Shown: positions 27,210 through 35,901 of the stretch, piece after piece
Numbering within the stretch: position 1 is the first letter of the stretch
Layout of the letters: each line of letters begins with the position of its first letter
Assembly (NCBI RefSeq): GCF_020687765.1
Contig: NZ_JAJEWJ010000011.1
Span: forward strand, 1-64,000
Origin: Sphingobacterium sp. FBM7-1
GTDB taxonomy: Bacteria; Bacteroidota; Bacteroidia; Sphingobacteriales; Sphingobacteriaceae
DNA: 64,000 nt
Direction: 5' to 3'
Position numbers and translations under genes: made by a program
Notes under the pieces: model-generated
Databases searched by the model: none
What the model was told of the DNA's origin: nothing
What the model saw: the letters and a program-made list of their open reading frames with translations, nothing else

Positions 27210-28700
27210 TTATTTAATCTTCACTAGACTATTCATATACACCTCGATATTATCATACGCCGTGCTCAGATCACGTCCATTGGCATTCGGCGTATTCGGG
27301 TCAAGGTTGTGGGCGATTTCCCAGTCATCAGGCATGCCGTCTCCATCCGAATCTTTCGGTGCCTTACTGCTCTCTAATACGGGCCAACCACCCACATCAT
27401 GAGGGCTATCTATAATACCAAACCGACTGTTTTGTTCGCCACTGGAACCATGGGCAGTATACGTCTTGTTTATTACATTATCGATAACGCGTATATCTAC
27501 TGCATCTCTTTTCAAGCTGGCGCCGGCATACTGCAAAACTTTATCATAGGCCTCCTGGGCAGTATGTGTTTCCACATTGCCTTCGTTATTATGAGGCGTA
27601 TGAAGCTGCATGGCTATTTTATCAGTTTCGGGCACAACACCGTAACTGTGGTGAAAATGATCATAAACGCCATACGTCCAATTGTCGCTAGTCGCATCGG
27701 GTGCTCCCTCGACGTAGTTACCGTCGATATAGAATTTGCCCCAAATATCATAAATAGGTTCATTGACCTCTTTCTTCTTATCGATAGAGTAGATGCGCGT
27801 TGTGTTACGTGTGGCCGGACCTGGCTTGTAGTAATTATTAACCAGATTAATATTCATGGCTTCACCACCGTAGGCGCTGTTCCCTCCCCAATTATAGATG
27901 ACATTATTTCGGTAATCAACCAAAGAACGTAATCCGATATCGGTGTTTCCGCGCTCGCCAAACCGCGGGTTACGGCTATCGTGATGTGCCAGTAGATTAT
28001 GATGAAAAGAGGCTTTTATCCCACCAAATATTCCGCCATAACCGTGTGCACCTTTATCATGTGCAGACACCCGTAAGCTCTCCGAGATAATGCACCATTG
28101 CATGGTGAAATTTTCGTTGCTATAAAAGGATACGCATTCATCGGTAGACCAACTCATCGAACAATGATCTATGATAATATCCTTTTGTTCGAAGCCACCT
28201 AACGCGTCGGCTTCTACTCCCTTCTCATCTCCCATTCGGAACCGCATATATCGTATGATGATATTTTCTGTAGAAACCACCACGGGATAATTTTTAATGG
28301 TAATACCATCTCCTGGAGCTGTTTGTCCAGCGAGCGTAATATTGGGATTGCGGATATTTAACTGCGATTCCAATTCTATGGTGCCAGATACTTCAAATAT
28401 GACGATACGTGCTCCAGAGGCTTCAATCGCTGCTCTTAGACTGCCTGTTCCCTTGTCGTTCAGATTGGTTACTTTAATAACTTTCCCGCCGCGTCCGCCG
28501 GTTACTTTACGTCCAAATCCTTCCGCTCCGGGAAAGGCAAAAGCTTCCTCTTCTATGGGGTCTGGACCATTGTTCTCTTCTTCCTGCTCTTGTTCGGGCT
28601 TTTCGTCTTTATGTTCTTCACCGTTTTTGCTACAAAAAGTAAAGAAGAGTAGTGACGAGGTCATTACGAACAAAAAAAGATAATGGGTTTTTCGTCTCAT
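27210..28700 (-). CDS. Pectate lyase, family PL1 (lipoprotein)
   Basis: A 496-aa lipoprotein (FTFC lipobox) with a Glu-rich linker (residues about 27-52) before the PL1 beta-helix. Motifs parallel those of the enzyme at 10888: FPGAEGFGRKVTGGRGGK, AGQTAPGDGITI, NIIIRYMRFRMGDEKGVEADALGG, DKGAHGYGGIFGG, DSRNPRFGERGN. It lacks the N-terminal fibronectin domain of that paralogue but shares the C-terminal DSDGDGMPDDWE acidic motif and ends IEVYMNSLVKIK. It is part of the long minus-strand unit, 80 bp after the beta-helix lipoprotein across a hairpin. Confidence 0.94.
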   Translation of the reverse strand: MRRKTHYLFLFVMTSSLLFFTFCSKNGEEHKDEKPEQEQEEENNGPDPIEEEAFAFPGAEGFGRKVTGGRGGKVIKVTNLNDKGTGSLRAAIEASGARIVIFEVSGTIELESQLNIRNPNITLAGQTAPGDGITIKNYPVVVSTENIIIRYMRFRMGDEKGVEADALGGFEQKDIIIDHCSMSWSTDECVSFYSNENFTMQWCIISESLRVSAHDKGAHGYGGIFGGIKASFHHNLLAHHDSRNPRFGERGNTDIGLRSLVDYRNNVIYNWGGNSAYGGEAMNINLVNNYYKPGPATRNTTRIYSIDKKKEVNEPIYDIWGKFYIDGNYVEGAPDATSDNWTYGVYDHFHHSYGVVPETDKIAMQLHTPHNNEGNVETHTAQEAYDKVLQYAGASLKRDAVDIRVIDNVINKTYTAHGSSGEQNSRFGIIDSPHDVGGWPVLESSKAPKDSDGDGMPDDWEIAHNLDPNTPNANGRDLSTAYDNIEVYMNSLVKIK

Positions 28701-28724
28701 TTTTTAATAGATTGCTTTAAGTTA

Positions 28725-28766
28725 TATATAGCTACAAGCGTTATACTTTAGGCCTGTAGCTATATA
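28725..28766. other. Intergenic hairpin, 12-bp stem
   Basis: TATATAGCTACA at 28725-28736 pairs perfectly with TGTAGCTATATA at 28755-28766 across an 18-nt loop. It lies in the only sizeable gap (80 bp) of the lower part of the minus-strand unit, between the beta-helix lipoprotein and PL1. There is no T-run, so RNA processing or stability control is more likely than termination. Confidence 0.6.
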
Positions 28767-28780
28767 CGATGGTTTATATT

Positions 28781-30412
28781 CTATTGCTCAAACCAACGTG
28801 GATCGCCAGCTGTCCCACGACCGCCAAACCCGTTGCCGGGTTTAATCCTAAAATCGCTGGCATCCGGATCCACAAAAAGATCGGCAGCACTACCGCTGAA
28901 GAGCGTAATATCTGCAAATCCACGAGAATCCCTTTCTATTTCAAACTCGTTCGTCCGGTAACCACCAGCGAAGGATACCGGGAGGGCAAAATCTCCATGA
29001 TTATAGCTAGTTGAATTCAGCTTCGCGCCACTGTTTGTGCCTGAAATAATATTGTTCCCTGCCTGTAACTCTAACGGGAGTCTATTCGTATCAAAACGTA
29101 ACAACTGGCTCATAGCAGCGTTCTGATTGTAGAATGTACAGTTCTGTACAACAATCTTTTTGACCGCTACCCGTACATCCATGAGCTGTGTGGAAAGGTC
29201 GGTTAGCGTGCTGCGGGTAAACTTGATGGAGTCGACAACTGCCGAACTTCCTCCCACGTTTACAACTCCCCAGCCTCCGTTTTTATGAATTCTACAATTA
29301 TCAAACCTGATTTGTCCCACATTGACTGCATTATTCAGACGCACCACGCCGTTACCAAAGCCTTGTATGTGACAGTTGGTGAACCAGTAGCCTGTAGCCC
29401 GCATACCTGCCTGATCGGAGGTGACAAGGAAAGAACTACCCGTAATAGCGTGAAGGTCCACATTTTCAAAAATAACCCTACCGTACTGTGTATCCGATAG
29501 TTTAAAAGAACTGATCTGCAGTACTGGATTCTTCCCATTGGCATTCGCCGTTCCGGTTACGCTGACATTGATAATGCCTGACGGTAATGTTACGGCACCC
29601 AAATTGTACGGTTGATCGCCCGAGAAATTTAAAATGATGTTTTGTTTGCCGGCAGCAAGGGCAGCAGAAACCAAGGCGGGGATATCGTCTCCCGGAGAGA
29701 CGGGAATGATTTCGCCTTCGGGTATACCTGAAGTTACTAGAATTCGAGTTCCGCGTAAAACGTCGTTGTTATAGATGGAAATCGCATAGGCTTTACCAGG
29801 TTGAAGATCGGTAATCGTAGCAGCCCCTTCTGTTTTATTGGAAGCTGTCAAATCTACCCGTTTTACCTCGCTATCACTGTTCAACGGATCGGTGACCGTA
29901 ATATGAGTCACATTGTCAGTTGCCGGCCAGTGCATCTTAATACGGTCTAAGGATATGTCAGCACTGGAAAATAATTGCTCTGCCATGGTTTTAAAAAACA
30001 GTGCGACATAGCCGGACTCTTGGCCGGTTTCCGTATTGATGCCTTTCATGCGTACAGAGTAAGGCGATGTCCCGTCTAAATCCTCGAATATCGTACGGTA
30101 GACCACCCGTGTCGGTGTGGTGGACGGTGCAAAGGGCGTTAGTGTATCCGCTAGAATTTCTACGGTTTTAACAATCTCGTTAAATGCTAAGCTATCTTTG
30201 CTGAACTCAAAAATATATTTATTAGCCGACACTGTTTGGGTATAGCCGATTTCTACATCGGTAGCCCCGATGTTGGTTGTTTCGAAACTTAGCGATCGGA
30301 AGAGTCCCGCATAGGAAGGATCGACATCCCAATCGTTGACTTTCTTTTCGCAGCTTGACATAGCTAGTGCCATTGCAACTAGCAGGATCATATTTATTAA
30401 AATCTTTCTCAT
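28781..30412 (-). CDS. Fibronectin III plus beta-helix lipoprotein (DUF4957/DUF5123-like), second copy
   Basis: A 543-aa lipoprotein (MALAMSSC). Two fibronectin-like domains (about residues 38-145 and 150-230) precede a parallel beta-helix with rungs such as GRVIFENVDLHAITGSSFLV, GYWFTNCHIQGFGNGVV, GQIRFDNCRIHKNGGW and IVVQNCTFYNQ. It ends DFRIKPGNGFGGRGTAGDPRW. The order SusC-SusD-this protein-PL1 repeats the order of block 1. It is probably a surface pectin-binding protein; I see no catalytic motif. Confidence 0.78.
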   Translation of the reverse strand: MRKILINMILLVAMALAMSSCEKKVNDWDVDPSYAGLFRSLSFETTNIGATDVEIGYTQTVSANKYIFEFSKDSLAFNEIVKTVEILADTLTPFAPSTTPTRVVYRTIFEDLDGTSPYSVRMKGINTETGQESGYVALFFKTMAEQLFSSADISLDRIKMHWPATDNVTHITVTDPLNSDSEVKRVDLTASNKTEGAATITDLQPGKAYAISIYNNDVLRGTRILVTSGIPEGEIIPVSPGDDIPALVSAALAAGKQNIILNFSGDQPYNLGAVTLPSGIINVSVTGTANANGKNPVLQISSFKLSDTQYGRVIFENVDLHAITGSSFLVTSDQAGMRATGYWFTNCHIQGFGNGVVRLNNAVNVGQIRFDNCRIHKNGGWGVVNVGGSSAVVDSIKFTRSTLTDLSTQLMDVRVAVKKIVVQNCTFYNQNAAMSQLLRFDTNRLPLELQAGNNIISGTNSGAKLNSTSYNHGDFALPVSFAGGYRTNEFEIERDSRGFADITLFSGSAADLFVDPDASDFRIKPGNGFGGRGTAGDPRWFEQ

Positions 30413-30431
30413 GACTGTTGTCCTCTACTCG

Positions 30432-32459
30432 TTAATATCCATATGAATTTTCTAAATAGCCTCTTGACTCACGGATATCGTCCACATAGATTGCGAACGG
30501 ATAGCGATAATTACATACACCGTTCCCCATTTTATATTGCTGTAGTAAATTTTGGATTTCCGTTCCATATGTCAGCGTAGATAAAAACTCGGAATAATCG
30601 TACGAAACCATCAAACCGGTTCCCGCCAAGAGTGTTCTCACGGGCCACATCGTGTAATTGTAGGTACGGCCCTGTTCGACGGTAGCAGGTTTCTCTGCCG
30701 CTTTGGGAAACCAAGAGACAGACAGCCAATCTCCTCCTGGATTAGCGGGAAGATCGCCATAATAATTTAACGAGCTTTGATCGATATATTCTGCGTTCCG
30801 GAACCGATAGTAGACCGTTTTGGGGAAATCCGAAGGTTGATAGGTTTTGTCAAATATGGTCACGGGTCGTGTATTATCGTACATGAGACAAAGTGCTTTC
30901 TTCATGTCTTCGATTTTCTCGTATAGCAATCCCCAACGGACTAGATCTTGTTTGCGGATTGATTCTCCTCCAAACTCCCATGCACGCTCGTGGATGACCG
31001 CGTCCAAGAAATTGGGATCATATTGGGTTATCTTTGCCGACCCGGTGCCAAAAGCTCTTTCACGTACCTTTTCTAGGGCTTGGCGAGCGGATATCCCGGC
31101 AGCTTCATGCACGGCGTCTGGGTTTTCTAATTGGCTCAACGCTTCGGCATACATTAGATAGACATCCGAATAACGCATCAAAATCCAGTTCACGCCGGTA
31201 GCAATTCTTCCGCTAGCGGTTTTATGCATGGCTAGATAGGCATCGGACATCCAATATATCCGCCATTTTCCAAATTTAACATCATAAGGGTTCGTGCTCA
31301 CATTTTCTTTGTTATCCCCACCATATCCAATCCAGGTCAAGGTTACATCCCGGCGTTGATCTTCACGGTCGAACGAGTAAAAATAATAAGCGGTAGACGT
31401 TACGTAACTGCCGCCAAAGCCTCTCGATCCATATTTAGATCCGCCTGCGACCGCGTAGCCCATCAATGAGCCGATATCCCCGTTTTGCCCCATACCAAAC
31501 GCTACTTCGAAAAGATTTTCATTGAAACTGTTCAATTGGCCACCACATACCGTCTCCCATATATGTTGAAAACTCGGATCTAAGGCGTGTGGGTTATCGG
31601 GCGAACCGATCAACTCTGCCGTATGCTGGGCGGCAATCGCATAGTAATCCCGCCAGTTTTTCGGACGTCCTACGTAATAACCGTTGATTTCGGGAATGGT
31701 AGGATGCTTTTCCGCAGTGGAGTTTGGAAATAGACTCGCGTCCCTTAAAGACCAGCCTCCGGCAAATAACGCTACCCTTGCCAACAGCCCTTTTGCAAAG
31801 CCTTTGGTAATACGCTCTACGGTACCGTATTCGCCCGTGGCACCTTTATAGGGCAGGTATGACTGTGCTTCGTTTAGATCCTGCACGAGATAGTGGTAAA
31901 TGGTATCTTTGTCTGACTTTCCGGAATATACGTTGGAAAGATCGGATTTAGAAGCTTCTTTTTTATAAGGTGCATCACCCCAATATCGCGCAATCTCAAA
32001 AAAAGCCAATGATTTGAGCGTAAGTGCTTCTCCCAATAGCGGTTTCATGGTTGCTGCATCGCTTTCTAATATGGGGGAGTTACGGATGCCATCTACGACA
32101 GCCGTGGACATCTCGGCAAATTCATATAGACGCTGCCAACGGGTGGTTTGATTGTTGGCATCACCAAAAAAGTTTCCCGCACCGTAATCACTGGTCGGTT
32201 GCACATAGTTGGTCTCGCTAAAGCTACCATTGGATTCTGTATCGGATACGCCTTGCCAGTTGACCGCAAGCTTTTGGCCGTAGATATATGCATCTGTCAT
32301 TCGTCCGTAAAGACCCATGACGGCAGCTTTTGCCATGGAACTGGTGTTAAATACGGTCTCCGGGCTCAACGAAGAAGGCGATTCTGTTTCTAGGTACTTT
32401 TCACAAGCGGTGAAAAACGTGACGAACACGACAGAAATTATTCCTATTATCTTTTTCAT
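30432..32459 (-). CDS. SusD/RagB-family nutrient-binding lipoprotein (SusD-2)
   Basis: Chosen start is the ATG at 32459, giving MKKIIGIISVVFVTFFTAC, a compact lipoprotein signal with Cys19. The longer frame to 32486 would overlap the SusC-2 stop. 675 aa is long for SusD but within range. Family features include LGEALTLKSLAFFEIARYWGDAPYK, KGLLARVALFAGGWSLRD and WEFGGESIRKQDLVRWGLLYEK. It partners SusC-2, 13 bp upstream. Confidence 0.95.
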   Translation of the reverse strand: MKKIIGIISVVFVTFFTACEKYLETESPSSLSPETVFNTSSMAKAAVMGLYGRMTDAYIYGQKLAVNWQGVSDTESNGSFSETNYVQPTSDYGAGNFFGDANNQTTRWQRLYEFAEMSTAVVDGIRNSPILESDAATMKPLLGEALTLKSLAFFEIARYWGDAPYKKEASKSDLSNVYSGKSDKDTIYHYLVQDLNEAQSYLPYKGATGEYGTVERITKGFAKGLLARVALFAGGWSLRDASLFPNSTAEKHPTIPEINGYYVGRPKNWRDYYAIAAQHTAELIGSPDNPHALDPSFQHIWETVCGGQLNSFNENLFEVAFGMGQNGDIGSLMGYAVAGGSKYGSRGFGGSYVTSTAYYFYSFDREDQRRDVTLTWIGYGGDNKENVSTNPYDVKFGKWRIYWMSDAYLAMHKTASGRIATGVNWILMRYSDVYLMYAEALSQLENPDAVHEAAGISARQALEKVRERAFGTGSAKITQYDPNFLDAVIHERAWEFGGESIRKQDLVRWGLLYEKIEDMKKALCLMYDNTRPVTIFDKTYQPSDFPKTVYYRFRNAEYIDQSSLNYYGDLPANPGGDWLSVSWFPKAAEKPATVEQGRTYNYTMWPVRTLLAGTGLMVSYDYSEFLSTLTYGTEIQNLLQQYKMGNGVCNYRYPFAIYVDDIRESRGYLENSYGY

Positions 32460-32472
32460 TTTCATCATCTCT

Positions 32473-35400
32473 TTAAAATGTAACATTTAATCCAAATAGC
32501 ACTTTTTTAGATTTTGGATATGCGGAGTATCCCACACCTGGAGTCAAAGCGTTCCTCTGGGTATCTACTTCGGGATCTTGTCCGGTGTATTTTGTCCACA
32601 CGTGTAGGTTATACCCTGCGATGTATACCCGTAGGTTTTGCATGAGCAAACGGTTGGCGATGCGTGCGGGTAAAGTGTATCCGAGCGTTAGATTGCTTAG
32701 TCGTAAGAACGAACCATCTTCGATAGCCCAATCGGTCAAGATACGCGCATTGGCAGCCATGGGGTTCCACATGGTTTTTCCTTCGTTTAACGCCTGAAAT
32801 AGCTCAGGATCTGCCTCGTTTCCAAACATCATGTTGTATCCGGTCGCGGGGTCGATAGTGGTGAAGCGTTCCGATAGACGCATGTCTGCGCTGAGGTTTT
32901 GATAGCGTTTGGAGCCCTCATAGGCGTTGAAATCAATTTTATCTGCGTTGTAGATGTTGTTTCCGTAAGACCAATTGAACATCGCTGCCAAATCGAAGTT
33001 TTTATAGGAGCTGTTTAACATAAAGCCGCCGGTGTGTTTAGGTTGTGCTCTACCGATAACCACCCGGTCATCGTCTGGATTGACAACTGTTTCTCCCTCT
33101 TCGCCTCCGACTTTCTTCAGTTTAATATGACCTGGTCCAAAATAATTGCCTGACCGGGACATGACGTGGGAAGCGTCTACGACGCCGTCATTCAAGATCC
33201 ACTTATTTTGATCCCCATCAAAATGGAAGTCATCAAAAGTATAATAGCCATCTGAGAGAAACCCGTACATCAGTCCGACGGGTTGTCCGACAATGGCCCG
33301 GAAATCATCTCGCCCGAAATCCAACCATGGGGAGGCTGGTGTATTCATTTCGTCCAATCCATCGAGAAGCGCGCGGATTTTGTTGCGATTGAACGAGATA
33401 TTGAAGTCAGCCGATAGCCGAAAATCTTTTTTCTCCATCAACACAGCCGAGGCGGAAAACTCTAATCCCTTATTGGAAGTGCTACCGATGTTCTGGTATT
33501 GATTTGCATAGCCGGAACTGGAAGGGAGAGGAACTTGAAGAATCAGGTCGTTTGTAATATTATTATAGGCATCGATGGTAACATTGAACCGGTCGTTCAA
33601 GAAGCTTAAGTCTAAACCGATATTGGTAGAGACCGTGCTTTCCCAAGTGAGGTTTTCATTTTTCAACGTATTTTTTGTGCGTAATGCACTCTGTGGTGTT
33701 TCACCGATGTAATACAGCTGATTACCTCCGGTGACGAAACCATATTCCTGTCGCCAATAAGAACCTACTCTAGCGTTGCCCACCGCTCCACGGCTTAAGC
33801 GTAATTTTGCATCAGATAGCCAACTACGCGTATTCTCCATAAAGGTTTCGTCGGAAAAACGCCAGGCGAAAGCAGCACCGGGAAAGAAGCCCCACCGGTT
33901 GCCGGGTGCAAAAACGTTCTTGCCATCTACTCTTCCGGTCAGGGTCAATATATACCGATCGCTGAGGGTATAATTGACCCGAGAAAAGTAGGACGAAGTT
34001 CTGGATGGCTCGCCGATCGTAGTATAAGTAGGTTGTGGCGTGCCGTAATTCCACATCGCTAATACATCCTGCGGAGTGAAATCTTCGGGATAGAACTTGG
34101 ACTCCATTAACATATCGTTCCGTTGACTGTTTGTGATCTCCTGCCCACCCACGATGGTAAAGCGGTGTTTATCTTCTTGCAAATTGAAATCATACGTCAG
34201 GACGTTTTGTATAGAATACAAGGTTCCTTTTCTATCTTCTCTACGAGCTACGGGCTGTCCGCCATTAGAGCTTGACTGCCCCGTGCCCCGTACCCATATA
34301 TTATCGGTAAAGTCTTTGTTATACCCAAAGGATCCTTTGGTGCTAAAGCGCAGCCCATCGATAATTTTCCAGTTGAAGCCGGCATTAAAGGTGAGGTTAA
34401 AACGATTTTGATCTTTATATTCATTTTCGACATTCACGACAGGATCGCGCAAGGAACTTAGCGCTTCTGGTGAAGTGATATCTTCTGCACCGCCAAGGGC
34501 ATCCTCGGTCAAGGAGGCTAAACTCCGTACCGGGGCATATTTAACAGCCTCCCGGAGCTTTCGTCCATCCGATATACTGGGACCCTGTATTTCCGTTGCA
34601 GACATACGCGAATTAAACTCGAAAGACAGTTTAGGGCTGATTTTCTTATTAAGTTTGGCGCTGACATAATCACGCTGATAGGCAGAGTTTAGCATAATAT
34701 AATCTTCATCGTCCCGCGTATAATTGATGTTATAGGTTAAGCTGCCATCTTGGTCGCCCCCACTGAGTCCAACATTGTAATTCTGCTGTATACCGGTATT
34801 GCCGTAAAGCCGGTCTTGCCAGTTGATACCTGCTTTGGATTTGTAGATATCCAGGTCTTCCCACAGCCCATACATGGAATTGAAACTATTATTGGCGGAA
34901 GTTGACGGATCAAGCTCCCGTTGCCAATAGACGTATTCATAAGGAGATAATACTTCTGTCAAGTTGTAGACGTTACTGACACCCAAATACGAACTAAATG
35001 CGATTTTAGGCGAACCGCCTTTACCAGACTTAGTCGTGATCAAAACGACACCGTTGGCTCCCTCTGACCCATAGATAGCCGTTGATGCGGCGTCTTTCAG
35101 AACGTCGATGTTCTCGATATCGGTCATGGGAATATCGTTGATATTGGCAACCCGGAAGCCGTCTACGATATATAGCGGAGAGTTATCTTGCGTGATGGAG
35201 TTTCCCCCACGCACACGAACCTTTATATCAGCATCCGGAGATCCTTCTGTGATAGTTACATGGACCCCTGGCATTCTCCCTTGTATGGCTTGAAGCACCG
35301 AGACAGTAGGTAAATCTTTTAGCTGCTCTGCATTAATCGATGCGACAGAGCCGGTTAGATCTTTACGCCTCGCTGTTCCATAACCAATTGCAACAACTTC

Positions 35401-35760
35401 TTCAATGGTTGAGGAACTTTCCTCCAAAACAACATTAACCCGCGTTCGTCCGGTTATGGAAACCTCCTGTGATTGCTTGCCCATATACATAAAAACGAGA
35501 ATAGCATTTTCTTCGATATCTCGTAAAACATACTGACCGGAGTTATCGGTGGAAGTAACTTTGTTTCCTCCTTTGACACTTACCGTTACCCCTCCTATAG
35601 GATTGCCATCGGTATCGTTAACTTGCCCGGTGACGCTAATCTGCTTCTGGGCAGTTGTGGTCTCGAGCAACCGATCTGGATCAAATCCCGATGCATGGGC
35701 AGGATAGCTATAACAGGCTATACTGATCAAGAAAGATGATGTGATTAAATTTAGTTTCAT
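32473..35760 (-). CDS. SusC/RagA-family TonB-linked outer-membrane transporter (SusC-2)
   Basis: 1095 aa from the ATG at 35760, which gives a normal signal peptide (MKLNLITSSFLISIACYSYPAHA); the frame upstream to 35811 reaches into the operator region. An N-terminal carboxypeptidase-regulatory-like domain (ISVTGQVNDTDGNPIGGVTVSVKGG) precedes the plug (EEVVAIGYGTARRKDLTGSVAS, VRVRGGNSITQDNSPLYIVDGF) and a barrel ending KKVLFGLNVTF. The plug resembles that of SusC-1 closely. It is the first gene after the HTCS, behind a 141-bp gap with a direct repeat, and so is probably the HTCS target. Confidence 0.96.
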   Translation of the reverse strand: MKLNLITSSFLISIACYSYPAHASGFDPDRLLETTTAQKQISVTGQVNDTDGNPIGGVTVSVKGGNKVTSTDNSGQYVLRDIEENAILVFMYMGKQSQEVSITGRTRVNVVLEESSSTIEEVVAIGYGTARRKDLTGSVASINAEQLKDLPTVSVLQAIQGRMPGVHVTITEGSPDADIKVRVRGGNSITQDNSPLYIVDGFRVANINDIPMTDIENIDVLKDAASTAIYGSEGANGVVLITTKSGKGGSPKIAFSSYLGVSNVYNLTEVLSPYEYVYWQRELDPSTSANNSFNSMYGLWEDLDIYKSKAGINWQDRLYGNTGIQQNYNVGLSGGDQDGSLTYNINYTRDDEDYIMLNSAYQRDYVSAKLNKKISPKLSFEFNSRMSATEIQGPSISDGRKLREAVKYAPVRSLASLTEDALGGAEDITSPEALSSLRDPVVNVENEYKDQNRFNLTFNAGFNWKIIDGLRFSTKGSFGYNKDFTDNIWVRGTGQSSSNGGQPVARREDRKGTLYSIQNVLTYDFNLQEDKHRFTIVGGQEITNSQRNDMLMESKFYPEDFTPQDVLAMWNYGTPQPTYTTIGEPSRTSSYFSRVNYTLSDRYILTLTGRVDGKNVFAPGNRWGFFPGAAFAWRFSDETFMENTRSWLSDAKLRLSRGAVGNARVGSYWRQEYGFVTGGNQLYYIGETPQSALRTKNTLKNENLTWESTVSTNIGLDLSFLNDRFNVTIDAYNNITNDLILQVPLPSSSGYANQYQNIGSTSNKGLEFSASAVLMEKKDFRLSADFNISFNRNKIRALLDGLDEMNTPASPWLDFGRDDFRAIVGQPVGLMYGFLSDGYYTFDDFHFDGDQNKWILNDGVVDASHVMSRSGNYFGPGHIKLKKVGGEEGETVVNPDDDRVVIGRAQPKHTGGFMLNSSYKNFDLAAMFNWSYGNNIYNADKIDFNAYEGSKRYQNLSADMRLSERFTTIDPATGYNMMFGNEADPELFQALNEGKTMWNPMAANARILTDWAIEDGSFLRLSNLTLGYTLPARIANRLLMQNLRVYIAGYNLHVWTKYTGQDPEVDTQRNALTPGVGYSAYPKSKKVLFGLNVTF

Positions 35761-35841
35761 ATTACTTTGGTTTATAGTTTTAGTCTTTTGGCGGATGCCA
35801 ATAAAAGACACTACAAGTATAGGAGAGAGGGCGCTTGTAGA

Positions 35842-35879
35842 GGTTCAAAATTTGATTAATAAGGTTCAAATTTTGAATC
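35842..35879. promoter_or_regulatory. 21-bp-period direct repeat, candidate HTCS operator
   Basis: GGTTCAAAATTTGATTA starts at 35842 and GGTTCAAATTTTGAATC at 35863, exactly two helical turns apart on the same face. Each half is itself nearly symmetric around AAATTT. The pair is 82 bp upstream of the SusC-2 start and just after the HTCS stop. AraC-type DNA-binding domains of hybrid regulators typically bind direct repeats of this spacing, so this is the likely binding site (inference). Confidence 0.6.
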
Positions 35880-35901
35880 TACCTATATGGAGGGGTAGAT
35901 T

